Positions 35,560-44,482 of a stretch of 64,000 nucleotides of DNA are shown one piece after another (positions within the stretch are counted from its first letter, which is position 1; each line of letters starts with the position of its first letter). The notes beneath the pieces are model-generated. The model ran no database searches. It saw only the letters and a program-made list of their open reading frames with translations, and was not told the origin of the DNA. Source of the stretch: Euzebya pacifica (GTDB taxonomy: Bacteria > Actinomycetota > Nitriliruptoria > Euzebyales > Euzebyaceae); NCBI RefSeq assembly GCF_003344865.1, contig NZ_CP031165.1, forward strand, positions 620,001 through 684,000. Reading direction: 5' to 3'. Both the position numbers and the translations under genes were made by a program.

Positions 35560-35603
35560 ACGGTTCCTCGAAAAAACTACTCGACTGTGGTAGCAGGAAC
35601 CGT
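35560..35603 (+). promoter_or_regulatory. Long inverted repeat in the leader of the first surface-protein gene
   Basis: A 9-bp perfect stem ACGGTTCCT / AGGAACCGT (35560-35568, 35595-35603) encloses an inner CTAC/GTAG pair. It lies in the 144-bp gap between the metalloprotease gene and the first large surface gene. It could be the terminator of the former, an mRNA-stabilising 5' hairpin, or an operator. A smaller 6-bp hairpin (CGGCGG/CCGCCG) is at 35537-35551. Confidence 0.4.
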
Positions 35604-35677
35604 CGCGGTGAATGGCGAACCACCCACTCGAGGACCCGCAACCCCCGGGTCGATCCGTAACTCGAAGGGACCCGGCC

Positions 35678-38449
35678 ATGAAGAGCCGCAGGATGTTCAA
35701 GAAGCCGCTCGCGTTGCTGGCGGCCGTCGTGATGGCCTACGCCTTGCTGCCCGCCCTCAGCGCCGCAGCCGCACCGCCCGCCTCTGCCACGCTGGCGAAC
35801 AGCAGCGTCTTCCCCGGGCTCGGGCAGACCTTCACCGTGACCGTGCGCAACGACGCCAACCCGCTGTCCCTCGGGGCGCTGGAGACGATCAACTACGTGC
35901 GCGTCACCCCGCCGGCGGTGCTGCTCAACGAGGGTTGCCCGACCGTCACCGGCTGGACGTGCACCTCGCACCGCAACGGGTACTTCGACTTCAGCGGCGG
36001 CGCGATCGCTGCGGGCAGCAGCCTGTCGATCCCGTTCACCGGTGACATCGGCGCACCGAACAACGCCAACCAGGTGCAGCCGTTCGTCGTCGACGTGTCG
36101 GACCAGAACGGGGCGAACAACAGCTTCGCCCGCCTGCCCGGCATGAACCTCACGGTCAAGGTGCTCCAGCTGGTCGCCAGCTCCATCGAGGAGACCTCCC
36201 CCAACACCGACGAGCTGACCACCCGCGGTCAGACGGTGCAGGGACAGTTCCGCGTCCTGAGCTACGCCCGCCAGGCCATCACCGCCACGCCCACCGTCAA
36301 CGGCGTGCAGCAGGCAACGGTGACGCTGCCGGGCATCGGCAACGCCGTCGCGGGCACCACCCAGGAGACACCCGTTCCCTTCTCCGTCTCCAGCACGGTC
36401 GCGCTCTCGCCCCGGACCACGGCGCTCAACATCACGGCGTCCATCGCCTCCCCCGGCGCATCCGCTGGCCCGCTCACGGGCAGCTTCACCGCACAGGCCC
36501 AGGCTTACCTCGTCCCCGACCTCGACTCCGTCGAGCCCAAGGTCGTCCGGTCGTCCCGCAAGGACGCCAACGGGGATCACGTCGGTGGGTTCAGCTACGA
36601 CATCTCCCTCGATGCGGAGAAGCTCAACATCCCCACGATGAGCACCGCACCGACCGCGACGCTGCAGCTGACCGGACCGGGCGCCCCCACGGGCCCGCTG
36701 CCGATGACCATCACCTGGTCCGGCGGCTCGCCGTGGGCCGAGGGTGCCGTTGCGGAGTTCTCCGTGACCAACGTGATGATCGACAGCACCGTCGACACCG
36801 GCGTCCTCAACGGCATGCTGACCCTGTCGGGCGGAACGGACAGCAACCTGTTCCCCTACAGCCAGCCGATCCCGCTGCCGAACCTGATCCTGATCGACAA
36901 CATCGCTCCGATCATCCAGAACTTCGACATCGCCATCCCGTCCGGCCAGTTCCAGGTCAAGGCTGGCGACACCCTTCAGCTGACGGGTGACATCGACGAC
37001 CCGCAGAACAGCCCCCAGCTGGACCTGACGATCACCGGCACGGTCACCGACAAGGTCACCATGCAGCAGAGCGACCCCATCACCGTCCACGCCAACCCAA
37101 CCTTCAGCGGCGACAGCTTCTCGGTCAGCTACACCCTGCCGGCCACCGTGCCGTTCAACCTTGTCGAGACCCCGCTGCCGGAGTTCGCGCTCTTCACCGC
37201 TGACGCGTCGATCGCCGACGTGGCCAACAACCAGAGCACCGCCTCGGGCGACGTGGACATCGACAACGCCGTTCCGACCGTGCGCATCGCCACGCTCCAG
37301 GACGACGAGTTCGACGGGACCGACGACTTCCCGGGCGCTCGGTACTACATCGAGGTCGAGCTCACCAACGACTACAACAAGGACGACGGCACCAGCCTGA
37401 TCGCCGGCGGCTGCAACCCGCTGTCGTGGGACCAGGACGAGACCAGCGTCATCGGCGTGTACTACTCCAACGGCGCCAGCTGCCAGAACGGCGTGGCCGG
37501 CCCGGACAACAAGCGCGTGCTCGCGCTGCTGTCGGAGCTCGACCCGAACTTCCCCTACCAGATCGAGTTCGACTCCGGCGTCCTGCTGCACGACGACATG
37601 TTCGACGGTGCCGCCAACGAGGTCCTGGGCTTCGTCGCCGAGACGATCACCACCATCGCGCCGCCCAACCCGCTCTTCAGCCAGTTCGAGCGGTACGACA
37701 CCGACGCCAGCGACGGGTCCTACGAGACAGTCACCGTCTACGGCGACGCCGAGAACAACGACCGCGTGGTCCACGTCAACGCCGGCGGGCCGGCTGCCAC
37801 CCCCGGCAGCAAGGTGCCACACATCACCGTGGGTGCGGCGTCCACCGCGTTCGAGGTCCACGTCCGCGACGAGCTGGGCAACACGCTGTACCGCGTGGCC
37901 GCCCCGACCGTCAACGGCAACGACCAGACGACGCTCGACCTGCCGATCCCGGCGCTGCTGGGCAGCTGTGAGAACGGCCAGGCCGGCGAAGGAACCCTCG
38001 TCGGTGACAACTGCGAGCTGACCCGGTTCGTGACGTTCTTCAACCCCAACGCCGCCAACGGATCCCGCTTCTCGCTGGACCCGCTCAAGCTGACGGTGGT
38101 CCTGGACCAGGTCACCCCCGAGATCCGCACCGCTGCGCTCAACGGCAGCGACGCCGTGGACGTCGGATACAACGAGGCCCTGGCGGGCGGGCGCAACGCC
38201 AACCAGGACTGGGCGACCGTCCAGCTCAACCCCGACGCGGGCCAGCAGCAGGACGAGTTCCTGTTCCGGCCGGTCAACAGCGTCGACAACGGGGCGAACG
38301 GGGCCACCCGTGTCCTGTCCGGCCTGCTCCTCGACCAGCGCGTCGGCCTGTACGGCGTGTCGTTCCTCTACAACGGCAGCGACCCGCTTGAGCTCTACGA
38401 GGACCTGGCGGGCAACCGCACCTCTGAGGACGTGATCTTCGAGAGCTAG
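35678..38449 (+). CDS. Large secreted surface (S-layer-like) protein, paralog 1 of 3
   Basis: 923 residues with a signal peptide (KKPLALLAAVVMAYALLPA, cleavage near the Ala-rich run around residue 28). The mature protein is beta-rich, acidic and low in Lys. It has three Cys pairs conserved in all paralogs: GCPTVTGWTC near the N-terminus, GGC...ASC around residues 590-615, and SCENG...DNC around 765-780. The central motif VVRSSRKD..G.H.GG and DAEKLNIPT is shared. The C-terminal ~125 residues look like an Ig-like SwmB-type domain, with VDVGYNEALAGG and YEDLAGNR. Strong codon bias, RBS GAAGGGA 7 nt upstream and a perfect terminator suggest high expression. No enzyme motif or wall-anchor motif is seen. 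An S-layer or coat role is inference. Confidence 0.85.
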   Translation: MKSRRMFKKPLALLAAVVMAYALLPALSAAAAPPASATLANSSVFPGLGQTFTVTVRNDANPLSLGALETINYVRVTPPAVLLNEGCPTVTGWTCTSHRNGYFDFSGGAIAAGSSLSIPFTGDIGAPNNANQVQPFVVDVSDQNGANNSFARLPGMNLTVKVLQLVASSIEETSPNTDELTTRGQTVQGQFRVLSYARQAITATPTVNGVQQATVTLPGIGNAVAGTTQETPVPFSVSSTVALSPRTTALNITASIASPGASAGPLTGSFTAQAQAYLVPDLDSVEPKVVRSSRKDANGDHVGGFSYDISLDAEKLNIPTMSTAPTATLQLTGPGAPTGPLPMTITWSGGSPWAEGAVAEFSVTNVMIDSTVDTGVLNGMLTLSGGTDSNLFPYSQPIPLPNLILIDNIAPIIQNFDIAIPSGQFQVKAGDTLQLTGDIDDPQNSPQLDLTITGTVTDKVTMQQSDPITVHANPTFSGDSFSVSYTLPATVPFNLVETPLPEFALFTADASIADVANNQSTASGDVDIDNAVPTVRIATLQDDEFDGTDDFPGARYYIEVELTNDYNKDDGTSLIAGGCNPLSWDQDETSVIGVYYSNGASCQNGVAGPDNKRVLALLSELDPNFPYQIEFDSGVLLHDDMFDGAANEVLGFVAETITTIAPPNPLFSQFERYDTDASDGSYETVTVYGDAENNDRVVHVNAGGPAATPGSKVPHITVGAASTAFEVHVRDELGNTLYRVAAPTVNGNDQTTLDLPIPALLGSCENGQAGEGTLVGDNCELTRFVTFFNPNAANGSRFSLDPLKLTVVLDQVTPEIRTAALNGSDAVDVGYNEALAGGRNANQDWATVQLNPDAGQQQDEFLFRPVNSVDNGANGATRVLSGLLLDQRVGLYGVSFLYNGSDPLELYEDLAGNRTSEDVIFES

Positions 38450-38463
38450 CCGCAGACGGACCG

Positions 38464-38497
38464 GAGGCCCGAACCCAGCAGGGTTCGGGCCTCTTCC
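38464..38497 (+). terminator. Intrinsic terminator after surface paralog 1
   Basis: A perfect 13-bp stem (38464-38476 and 38481-38493), tetraloop AGCA, followed by TTCC. It lies 14 bases after the stop. Confidence 0.9.
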
Positions 38498-38642
38498 GTG
38501 TCCGCATTTGTTGCAGTCGACGCAGAAAAGAACCGGCGGGGAGGAAGGAACGACGTCGCCGGCCGTCGAACCCCCGCGTACGAGCACGTCCGAAACGGGC
38601 GGGAGAGCCGACTACCCCCGACACGGGACACAGGAGCAGATC

Positions 38643-41432
38643 ATGGTCAAGAAGTTGTTGTCAGTCATCGGACTGATGGCCCTCGCACTCGGGTTGCTGC
38701 CGGCGCTGAGCGCCATGGCCGCCCCCGCCGCGACGGTCACGCTCGACACCACCGACGTCTTCCCGGGTGCGGACCAGACGGTCACCGTCACCGTGGAGAA
38801 CGACGCGAATGCCCTGACGAGCCCCAACGCCGTCATCGACTACGTGCGGGTCACCCCTCCCGCCCTGCTGCTCGACGACGGCTGCCCCGCGATCGACGGC
38901 TGGTCCTGCACCTCCCACCGTGGCGGCTTCTACGACTTCGAGCCCACCGGCTCGCCGGACCTTCAGGGACGCCTCGGCATCGTCCCCGGCGGCTCGCTCG
39001 ACATCCCCTTCACCGCAGACATCGGCGCCCCCCAGAGCGCCGACCAGACCCAGGGCTTCGTCGTGGACATCTCCGACGAAGGCGGCGCCAACGGGTCCTT
39101 CGACCGGTACGACAACCTGGACCTCACGGTCCACGTGCTCGACCTCGTGGCCGGCTCGATCCTGGAGACCTCCACTCCGGCGGACAACACCGCCACCCGT
39201 GGCCAGACGATCGACGCCCAGTTCACCGCCACCTCCTACGCCCGGCAGGACATCACGGTGACGCCCATCGTCGACGGTGTGCCCGGGACCCCCGTCGTCC
39301 TCCCGGGCATCGGTGCCGCAGGGGCCGCCGGTGACGCCGTCGACACCGACGTCGCGTTCGACTACACGACCACTGCCGGCCGCACGCCGCGCACCACGTC
39401 GCCGACGGTCACGATCACGCTGGACGCCGGTAACGGCAGCGACGCGGGCAACCTGACCGGCAACTTCACCATCCAGGGCGAGCCGTACCTCCTGCCCGAC
39501 CTCGACAGCGTCACGCCCGACGTCGTCCGGTCCTCGCGCAAGGACGGCACCGGCGCGCACATCGGTGGGTTCGACTACGACTTCTCCTTCGACCTCGAGA
39601 AGCTGAACATCCCCACCGTCACCGGCGTCACCGCCACCTTCTCCCTGCAGGGCGCGACCACGGGACCCTTCACCGCAGCCAGCACCACCCTGTCGTGGGA
39701 CGGCACGCCGTGGGCCGAGAACGGGGTCGTCACGGTGGAGGCAACCAACGTCACCATCAACGCCGACATCGACACCGAGCCCCTCAGCGGGACCCTGGTC
39801 CTGACCGGCGGCACCGATGCCAACGGCCACCCCTACAGCCAGACGATCCCACTCCCGTCCATCGTCCTGATCGACAACCTCGCGCCGCTGATCCAGGACT
39901 TCGCGGTGGACATCCCCAGCGACCAGCTGCAGATCAAGTCGGGCGACGTCATCACCTTCACCGGTGACATCCTCGACCCCCAGGACTCGCCCACGCTGGA
40001 CTTCACCATCAGCGGCACGATCACCGACAAGGTCTCGCTGGAGCAGAGCGACCCCTTCACGATCCACGCCGAGCCGGAGTTCACCGGGGACAGCTTCACC
40101 GTCAGCTGGACCGTGCCCGACACCATCGCGTTCGGTGGCGTCGACGGGGCCGTGCCGGACTTCTCCTTCCTCGCCGCGTCAGCCAGCATCACCGACGTCG
40201 CGGGCAACGGCAGCGACGCCGACCTGACCCAGGACATCGACAACGCCGACCCGGCTGCGGTCCTTGCGGCGCTGGCCGACGGCGATGCCGCAGACGCCCC
40301 GCCGATCGCGTCCGGCCCGCTGGCCGGTCGCTACTACGTCGAGGTCGAGCTGGCCAACGACTACGTGGGCACCAACGGTGAGAGCCTCCTGACCGGCGGC
40401 TGCAACACCTCCACCTGGGACCTCGAGGGTGCGACCGTCGAGGGCGTCTACTACTCCGACGGCAGCGACTGCCAGAACGGCCAGGCCGGCCCGGACGACA
40501 AGCGCATCATCACCGTCTTCGAGGACCTCGACCCGGACCGCTCCTACGAGCTGACCTACGACAACGGCAGCCTGCTGAGCGACGCCCTGCAGGACGGCGC
40601 CAACAACACGCTCCTGCAGGACGCCATCGACACGATCACCCGCATCGCCCCGCGCAACCCGGTGTTCAGCACCCTCGAGCGCTACGACACCGACGCCGAC
40701 GACGGGTCCTTCGAGCAGGTCACCGTCTACGGCGACCCCGGCGCCAACGACCGCATCGTCCACCTCAACCGTGGCGGCGTCGCGGGCGCCAACGGCACGA
40801 CGGCCCCGCACGTGACCGTCGGTGCGGCGTCGAACGTCTACGAGGTCCACGTCCGCGACGGTGCAGGCAACACGCTCTACACCGTGGCGGCCCCCGAGGT
40901 CGACGAGGACGACCAGACCACCATCGACCTGCCGGTGATCGACGACATCGCCAGCTGTGACAGCGGTACCGGCACCGGTGTCGTCGTCGGCGACAACTGC
41001 CACCTGACCCGGCTGGTGACCTTCTACAACCCGTTCGCCGAGAGCGGCTCGCAGTTCAGCATCGAGCCCCTGCAGCTGACGATCGTGCTGGACCAGGTCG
41101 TCCCGGAGATCACCGGGTCGTCCTACGACGGCAGCGACGCCGTCGACGTCGGCTACAACGAGATCCTCGCCGGCGGTCGGAACAACAACCAGGACTGGGC
41201 CACCGTCCAGGTCAACCCCGACGCCGACCAGCAGCAGGACCCGTTCCTGTACCGGCCGGTGAACAGCGTCGACAACGGCAGCGACGCCGCCACCCGGGTC
41301 CTGTCCGGCCTGATGCTGGACGACCGCGTCGGCCTGTACGGCGTGTCGTTCCTCTACAACGGTGACGACCTGGACCTCTACGAGGACCTCGCGGGCAACC
41401 GCACCCTCGAGGACGTCATCGTCCAGAGCTGA
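38643..41432 (+). CDS. Large secreted surface (S-layer-like) protein, paralog 2 of 3
   Basis: 929 residues, colinear with its two neighbours. The signal peptide is VKKLLSVIGLMALALGLLPA. The N-terminal domain starts ATVTLDTTDVFPGADQTVTV and has the Cys pair GCPAIDGWSC. Shared central motifs are VVRSSRKDGTGAHIGG and DLEKLNIPT, and the other Cys pairs are GGC...SDC and SCDSG...DNC. The C-terminal Ig-like domain has VDVGYNEILAGG and YEDLAGNR. It is more Asp/Ala-rich than paralog 1. AGGAG lies 6 nt before the ATG. The 145-nt leader between the preceding terminator and this gene has no similarity to a known riboswitch that I can see, so the gene likely has its own promoter there. Confidence 0.85.
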   Translation: MVKKLLSVIGLMALALGLLPALSAMAAPAATVTLDTTDVFPGADQTVTVTVENDANALTSPNAVIDYVRVTPPALLLDDGCPAIDGWSCTSHRGGFYDFEPTGSPDLQGRLGIVPGGSLDIPFTADIGAPQSADQTQGFVVDISDEGGANGSFDRYDNLDLTVHVLDLVAGSILETSTPADNTATRGQTIDAQFTATSYARQDITVTPIVDGVPGTPVVLPGIGAAGAAGDAVDTDVAFDYTTTAGRTPRTTSPTVTITLDAGNGSDAGNLTGNFTIQGEPYLLPDLDSVTPDVVRSSRKDGTGAHIGGFDYDFSFDLEKLNIPTVTGVTATFSLQGATTGPFTAASTTLSWDGTPWAENGVVTVEATNVTINADIDTEPLSGTLVLTGGTDANGHPYSQTIPLPSIVLIDNLAPLIQDFAVDIPSDQLQIKSGDVITFTGDILDPQDSPTLDFTISGTITDKVSLEQSDPFTIHAEPEFTGDSFTVSWTVPDTIAFGGVDGAVPDFSFLAASASITDVAGNGSDADLTQDIDNADPAAVLAALADGDAADAPPIASGPLAGRYYVEVELANDYVGTNGESLLTGGCNTSTWDLEGATVEGVYYSDGSDCQNGQAGPDDKRIITVFEDLDPDRSYELTYDNGSLLSDALQDGANNTLLQDAIDTITRIAPRNPVFSTLERYDTDADDGSFEQVTVYGDPGANDRIVHLNRGGVAGANGTTAPHVTVGAASNVYEVHVRDGAGNTLYTVAAPEVDEDDQTTIDLPVIDDIASCDSGTGTGVVVGDNCHLTRLVTFYNPFAESGSQFSIEPLQLTIVLDQVVPEITGSSYDGSDAVDVGYNEILAGGRNNNQDWATVQVNPDADQQQDPFLYRPVNSVDNGSDAATRVLSGLMLDDRVGLYGVSFLYNGDDLDLYEDLAGNRTLEDVIVQS

Positions 41433-41446
41433 TTCGAACCGCAACA

Positions 41447-41490
41447 GGAGGCCCGGGTCCCGTCGTGGGGCACCGGGCCTCCGGCGTTGT
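41447..41490 (+). terminator. Intrinsic terminator after surface paralog 2
   Basis: A stem with arms 41447-41456 and 41473-41482 (10 bp perfect), extended inward by a CCC/GGG pairing, then CGGCGTTGTG. Confidence 0.75.
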
Positions 41491-41588
41491 GGAGACGTTC
41501 CCGAACCTTTTCGCGTAACGCTGCGCGGCCCCGGTCGTTGATGAGGGAGAAGCGAGTTTCTTCCCCCCTACTTCCGGGAGTGTGTGCG

Positions 41589-44369
41589 ATGTTCAAGCGT
41601 CTGGTTGCGGTTGTCGGACTGGCGGTGATGGCGTTCGGGCTGCTGCCCGCGGTGGTCGCCTCGGCGGCCCCGGCAGCATCCGCGTCGATCGACAAGTCCA
41701 CCGTCTTCCCCGGTGGGGACAAGACCTTCACGATCACCGTCCGCAACGGTGAGTCCCCCCTCTTCGCCCCGACCGAGACCATCGACTACATCCGGGTCAC
41801 CCCGCCGGCGGTCCTGCTGGACGAGGCCTGCCCCGAGGTCTCCGGCTGGTCCTGCGTCTCCCACCGAGGTGGCTTCTTCGACTTCACCCCCGTCGGCGGC
41901 GGCCTGGGCCTGACCGGTCTCGCCCCCGGCGCAAGCCTTGACGTCCCCTTCACCGGACGGATCGGCGCGCCCAACACCGCCGACCAGACGCAGGCCTTCG
42001 TGGTCGACGTGTCCGGTGACGCCGGCGCCAACGGCACCTTCGACCGCTTGCCCGGCCTGAACGTCACGGTCAAGGTCCTGCAGCTGGTCTCCGGCTCGAT
42101 CGTCGAGGTCAAGGACGGCGTCGTCGGCGACGGGGTTGCCACCCGCGGCCAGACCATCACCGCGCGCTTCACCGCTCGCAGCTTCGCTCGCAACGCCATC
42201 TCTGCGGTTCCCACCATCAACGGGGTCGCCCGTTCCGCCGTCAGCCTTGCCGGCATCGGCGCAACGGCGGTGGAGGGCACCACCAAGGACACCAACGTCT
42301 CCTTCACCTTCTCCACGCCGGCCGGCATCACGCCCGAGCAGGCCGTCGAGGCCCTGACGATCAACATCTCGGCACCGGGGACCAGCGCAGGCCCTCTCAC
42401 CGGCGGCTTCACCGTGCAGGGCCAGCCCTACCTGTCGGTCGACCTCGACTCGATCTCCGACCCCGTCGTCCGGTCCTCCCGCAAGGACAGCAACGGCAAC
42501 CACAGCGGCGGCGTCACCTACGACCTCACCCTCGACGCCGAGAAGCTGAACCTGCCCACCGTGAGCGGTGCCACCGCCCGCCTGGAGCTGACCGGTCCCG
42601 GCGGCCCCTACGCCGCCGCCGCCACCATCAGCTGGGACGGCACCCCGTGGGCCAAGAACTCCACCGCCACCTTCGCCTTCGCGCCGATCACCATCAACGC
42701 CGACGTCCCCACCGGTGTCCTCAGCGGCACGCTCGTCCTCGAGGGCGGTACCGACAACAACGGCTTCGCCTACAGCGAGCGGATCCCGCTGGCCGACCTG
42801 ATCCTGATCGACAACATCGCCCCGATCATCGAGCGCTTCGACCTGTACCTCCCGGCCGGACAGCTGCAGGGCAAGGCCGGCGACGCCCTCGACTTCGACG
42901 GCGACATCTCCGACGAGCAGGGCAACACCGTCCTCCCGGATGACCTGACCGTCACCGCTCGCATCCGCAACAACATCACGATGGCGACCTCCGACCCGAT
43001 CCCCGTCACCGTGAACGGCTCCGGTACCGCCTTCAGCGGCACGTTCGTCCTGCCCGACACCGTGCCCACCAACAACGGCACCGCGACCATGCCGCTGCCC
43101 GACTTCGGCTTGGTGACGCTCGAGGCCGACCTGACCGACGCGGCCGGCAACGGCTCCGGCGCCTTCGCCGACGCCGACATCGACAACGCCGTCCCCCTCA
43201 TCAAGGAAGCGGCGCTGGTCGACGGCAACGCCGAGGACACCGTGGACCCGCTGGGCCAGACCGGTGGCCGCTACTACGTCTCGGTCGAGCTGACCAACGA
43301 CTACAACGACGCCGACGGCACGTCCGTCATCGCCGGTGGCTGCACCCCCTCCTCGTGGGACGTCGACGAGACCACCGTCGTCGCGGTCTTCTACTCCAAC
43401 GGGCAGTCGTGCCAGTCCGGTGTCGCCGGCCCCGACAACGTCCGCATCCTGGGCCTGCTCAGCACCATCGACCCCAACTTCCCCTACCAGGTGACCTACG
43501 ACGGGTCCGGCCTGCTCGCCGACGACCTCCACGACGGCGCGAACAACCTGGTCGAGTTCCTGCAGGACGTGACCTTCACCCGGATCGCTCCCGCCAACCC
43601 GCTGTTCAACCAGCTGCAGCGCTACGACACCGACGCCGACAACGGTGACTACGAGACCGTCGGCCCGCTGGGTGACCCCAACAACAACGACTACGTCTTC
43701 CACGTCAACCGTGGTGGGCAGCCGGGCAGCCAGACCCCCCACATCACGGTGGGTGCCGCCTCCGCCGCCTACGACATCGTCGTCACCGACGAGCTCGGCA
43801 ACCGACTCTTCACCGAGACCGCACCGACCGTCGACGGGGACGGGTTCACCACCATCGACATCCCCCTCCCGATCAACACCAACGGCTGCGACACCGGGGC
43901 CGGTACCGGCACCCGGGTCGGCCCCAACTGCGAGCTGACCCGTCGCATCACCTTCTTCAACCCCAACGCCGCGCCCGGCAGCCAGTTCTCGGCGATCCCG
44001 CTGAACCTGACCATGGTGCTGGACCAGACCGTCCCGGCCATCGTCGCATCGACCCTGTCGAGTGACGCCAGCCAGGTCACCGTCGGCTACAACGAGAGCC
44101 TGGCCGGCGGGCGCAACGCCAACCAGGACTGGGCCACGGTCCAGCGCAACCCCGACGCGGGCCAGCAGCAGGACGAGTTCCTCTACCGCGGTGTGTTCGA
44201 CGTCCAGCAGGGCGAGACCGCCAACACCCGGGTGCTGTCGGGCCTGAGCATCGACAACCGCGTTCCGCTGTACGGCGTGTCCTACCTCTTCCAGGGCGCT
44301 GACGCCCTCGACGTCTACGAGGACCTCGCCGGCAACCGCAGCGCGACCGACGTGATCTTCGTCAGCTAG
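41589..44369 (+). CDS. Large secreted surface (S-layer-like) protein, paralog 3 of 3
   Basis: 926 residues. The signal peptide is FKRLVAVVGLAVMAFGLLPA. The N-terminal domain starts ASIDKSTVFPGGDKTFTITV with the Cys pair ACPEVSGWSC. The VVRSSRKDSNGNHSGG and DAEKLNLPT motifs, the GGC...QSC and GCDTG...PNC pairs, and the C-terminal VTVGYNESLAGG / YEDLAGNR Ig-like domain match the other two paralogs. GGGAG lies 8 nt before ATG 41589. The stretch encoding GGRNANQDWATVQ and the following residues is almost identical in DNA to paralog 1 (about 38186-38262 versus 44106-44182), unlike paralog 2. A perfect terminator follows. Confidence 0.85.
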   Translation: MFKRLVAVVGLAVMAFGLLPAVVASAAPAASASIDKSTVFPGGDKTFTITVRNGESPLFAPTETIDYIRVTPPAVLLDEACPEVSGWSCVSHRGGFFDFTPVGGGLGLTGLAPGASLDVPFTGRIGAPNTADQTQAFVVDVSGDAGANGTFDRLPGLNVTVKVLQLVSGSIVEVKDGVVGDGVATRGQTITARFTARSFARNAISAVPTINGVARSAVSLAGIGATAVEGTTKDTNVSFTFSTPAGITPEQAVEALTINISAPGTSAGPLTGGFTVQGQPYLSVDLDSISDPVVRSSRKDSNGNHSGGVTYDLTLDAEKLNLPTVSGATARLELTGPGGPYAAAATISWDGTPWAKNSTATFAFAPITINADVPTGVLSGTLVLEGGTDNNGFAYSERIPLADLILIDNIAPIIERFDLYLPAGQLQGKAGDALDFDGDISDEQGNTVLPDDLTVTARIRNNITMATSDPIPVTVNGSGTAFSGTFVLPDTVPTNNGTATMPLPDFGLVTLEADLTDAAGNGSGAFADADIDNAVPLIKEAALVDGNAEDTVDPLGQTGGRYYVSVELTNDYNDADGTSVIAGGCTPSSWDVDETTVVAVFYSNGQSCQSGVAGPDNVRILGLLSTIDPNFPYQVTYDGSGLLADDLHDGANNLVEFLQDVTFTRIAPANPLFNQLQRYDTDADNGDYETVGPLGDPNNNDYVFHVNRGGQPGSQTPHITVGAASAAYDIVVTDELGNRLFTETAPTVDGDGFTTIDIPLPINTNGCDTGAGTGTRVGPNCELTRRITFFNPNAAPGSQFSAIPLNLTMVLDQTVPAIVASTLSSDASQVTVGYNESLAGGRNANQDWATVQRNPDAGQQQDEFLYRGVFDVQQGETANTRVLSGLSIDNRVPLYGVSYLFQGADALDVYEDLAGNRSATDVIFVS

Positions 44370-44389
44370 GCAAGATCATCGGCGCCAGT

Positions 44390-44427
44390 CCACGACCCGG
44401 CCGCACCAGCGGCCGGGTCGTGGTCGT
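44390..44427 (+). terminator. Intrinsic terminator after surface paralog 3
   Basis: A perfect 15-bp stem (44390-44404 and 44409-44423) with tetraloop ACCA. It separates the three paralogs from the giant CWB2 protein gene. Confidence 0.85.
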
Positions 44428-44482
44428 CCAAGGACTGACTCCCACGGGGGGACGCAGTACCATCAGCAGCCAGTCACGGGGT

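Noticed and set aside
35369..38587. A 1072-codon open frame on the minus strand opposite surface paralog 1
   Set aside because: Similar antisense frames appear opposite the paralogs because the coding strand is strongly biased. The product is low-complexity Val/Asp/Gly/Arg-rich with no domain or start signal.
40179..43742. Long minus-strand frames opposite paralogs 2 and 3
   Set aside because: Mirror frames of biased codons. They run through the terminators and signal-peptide regions of the real genes.
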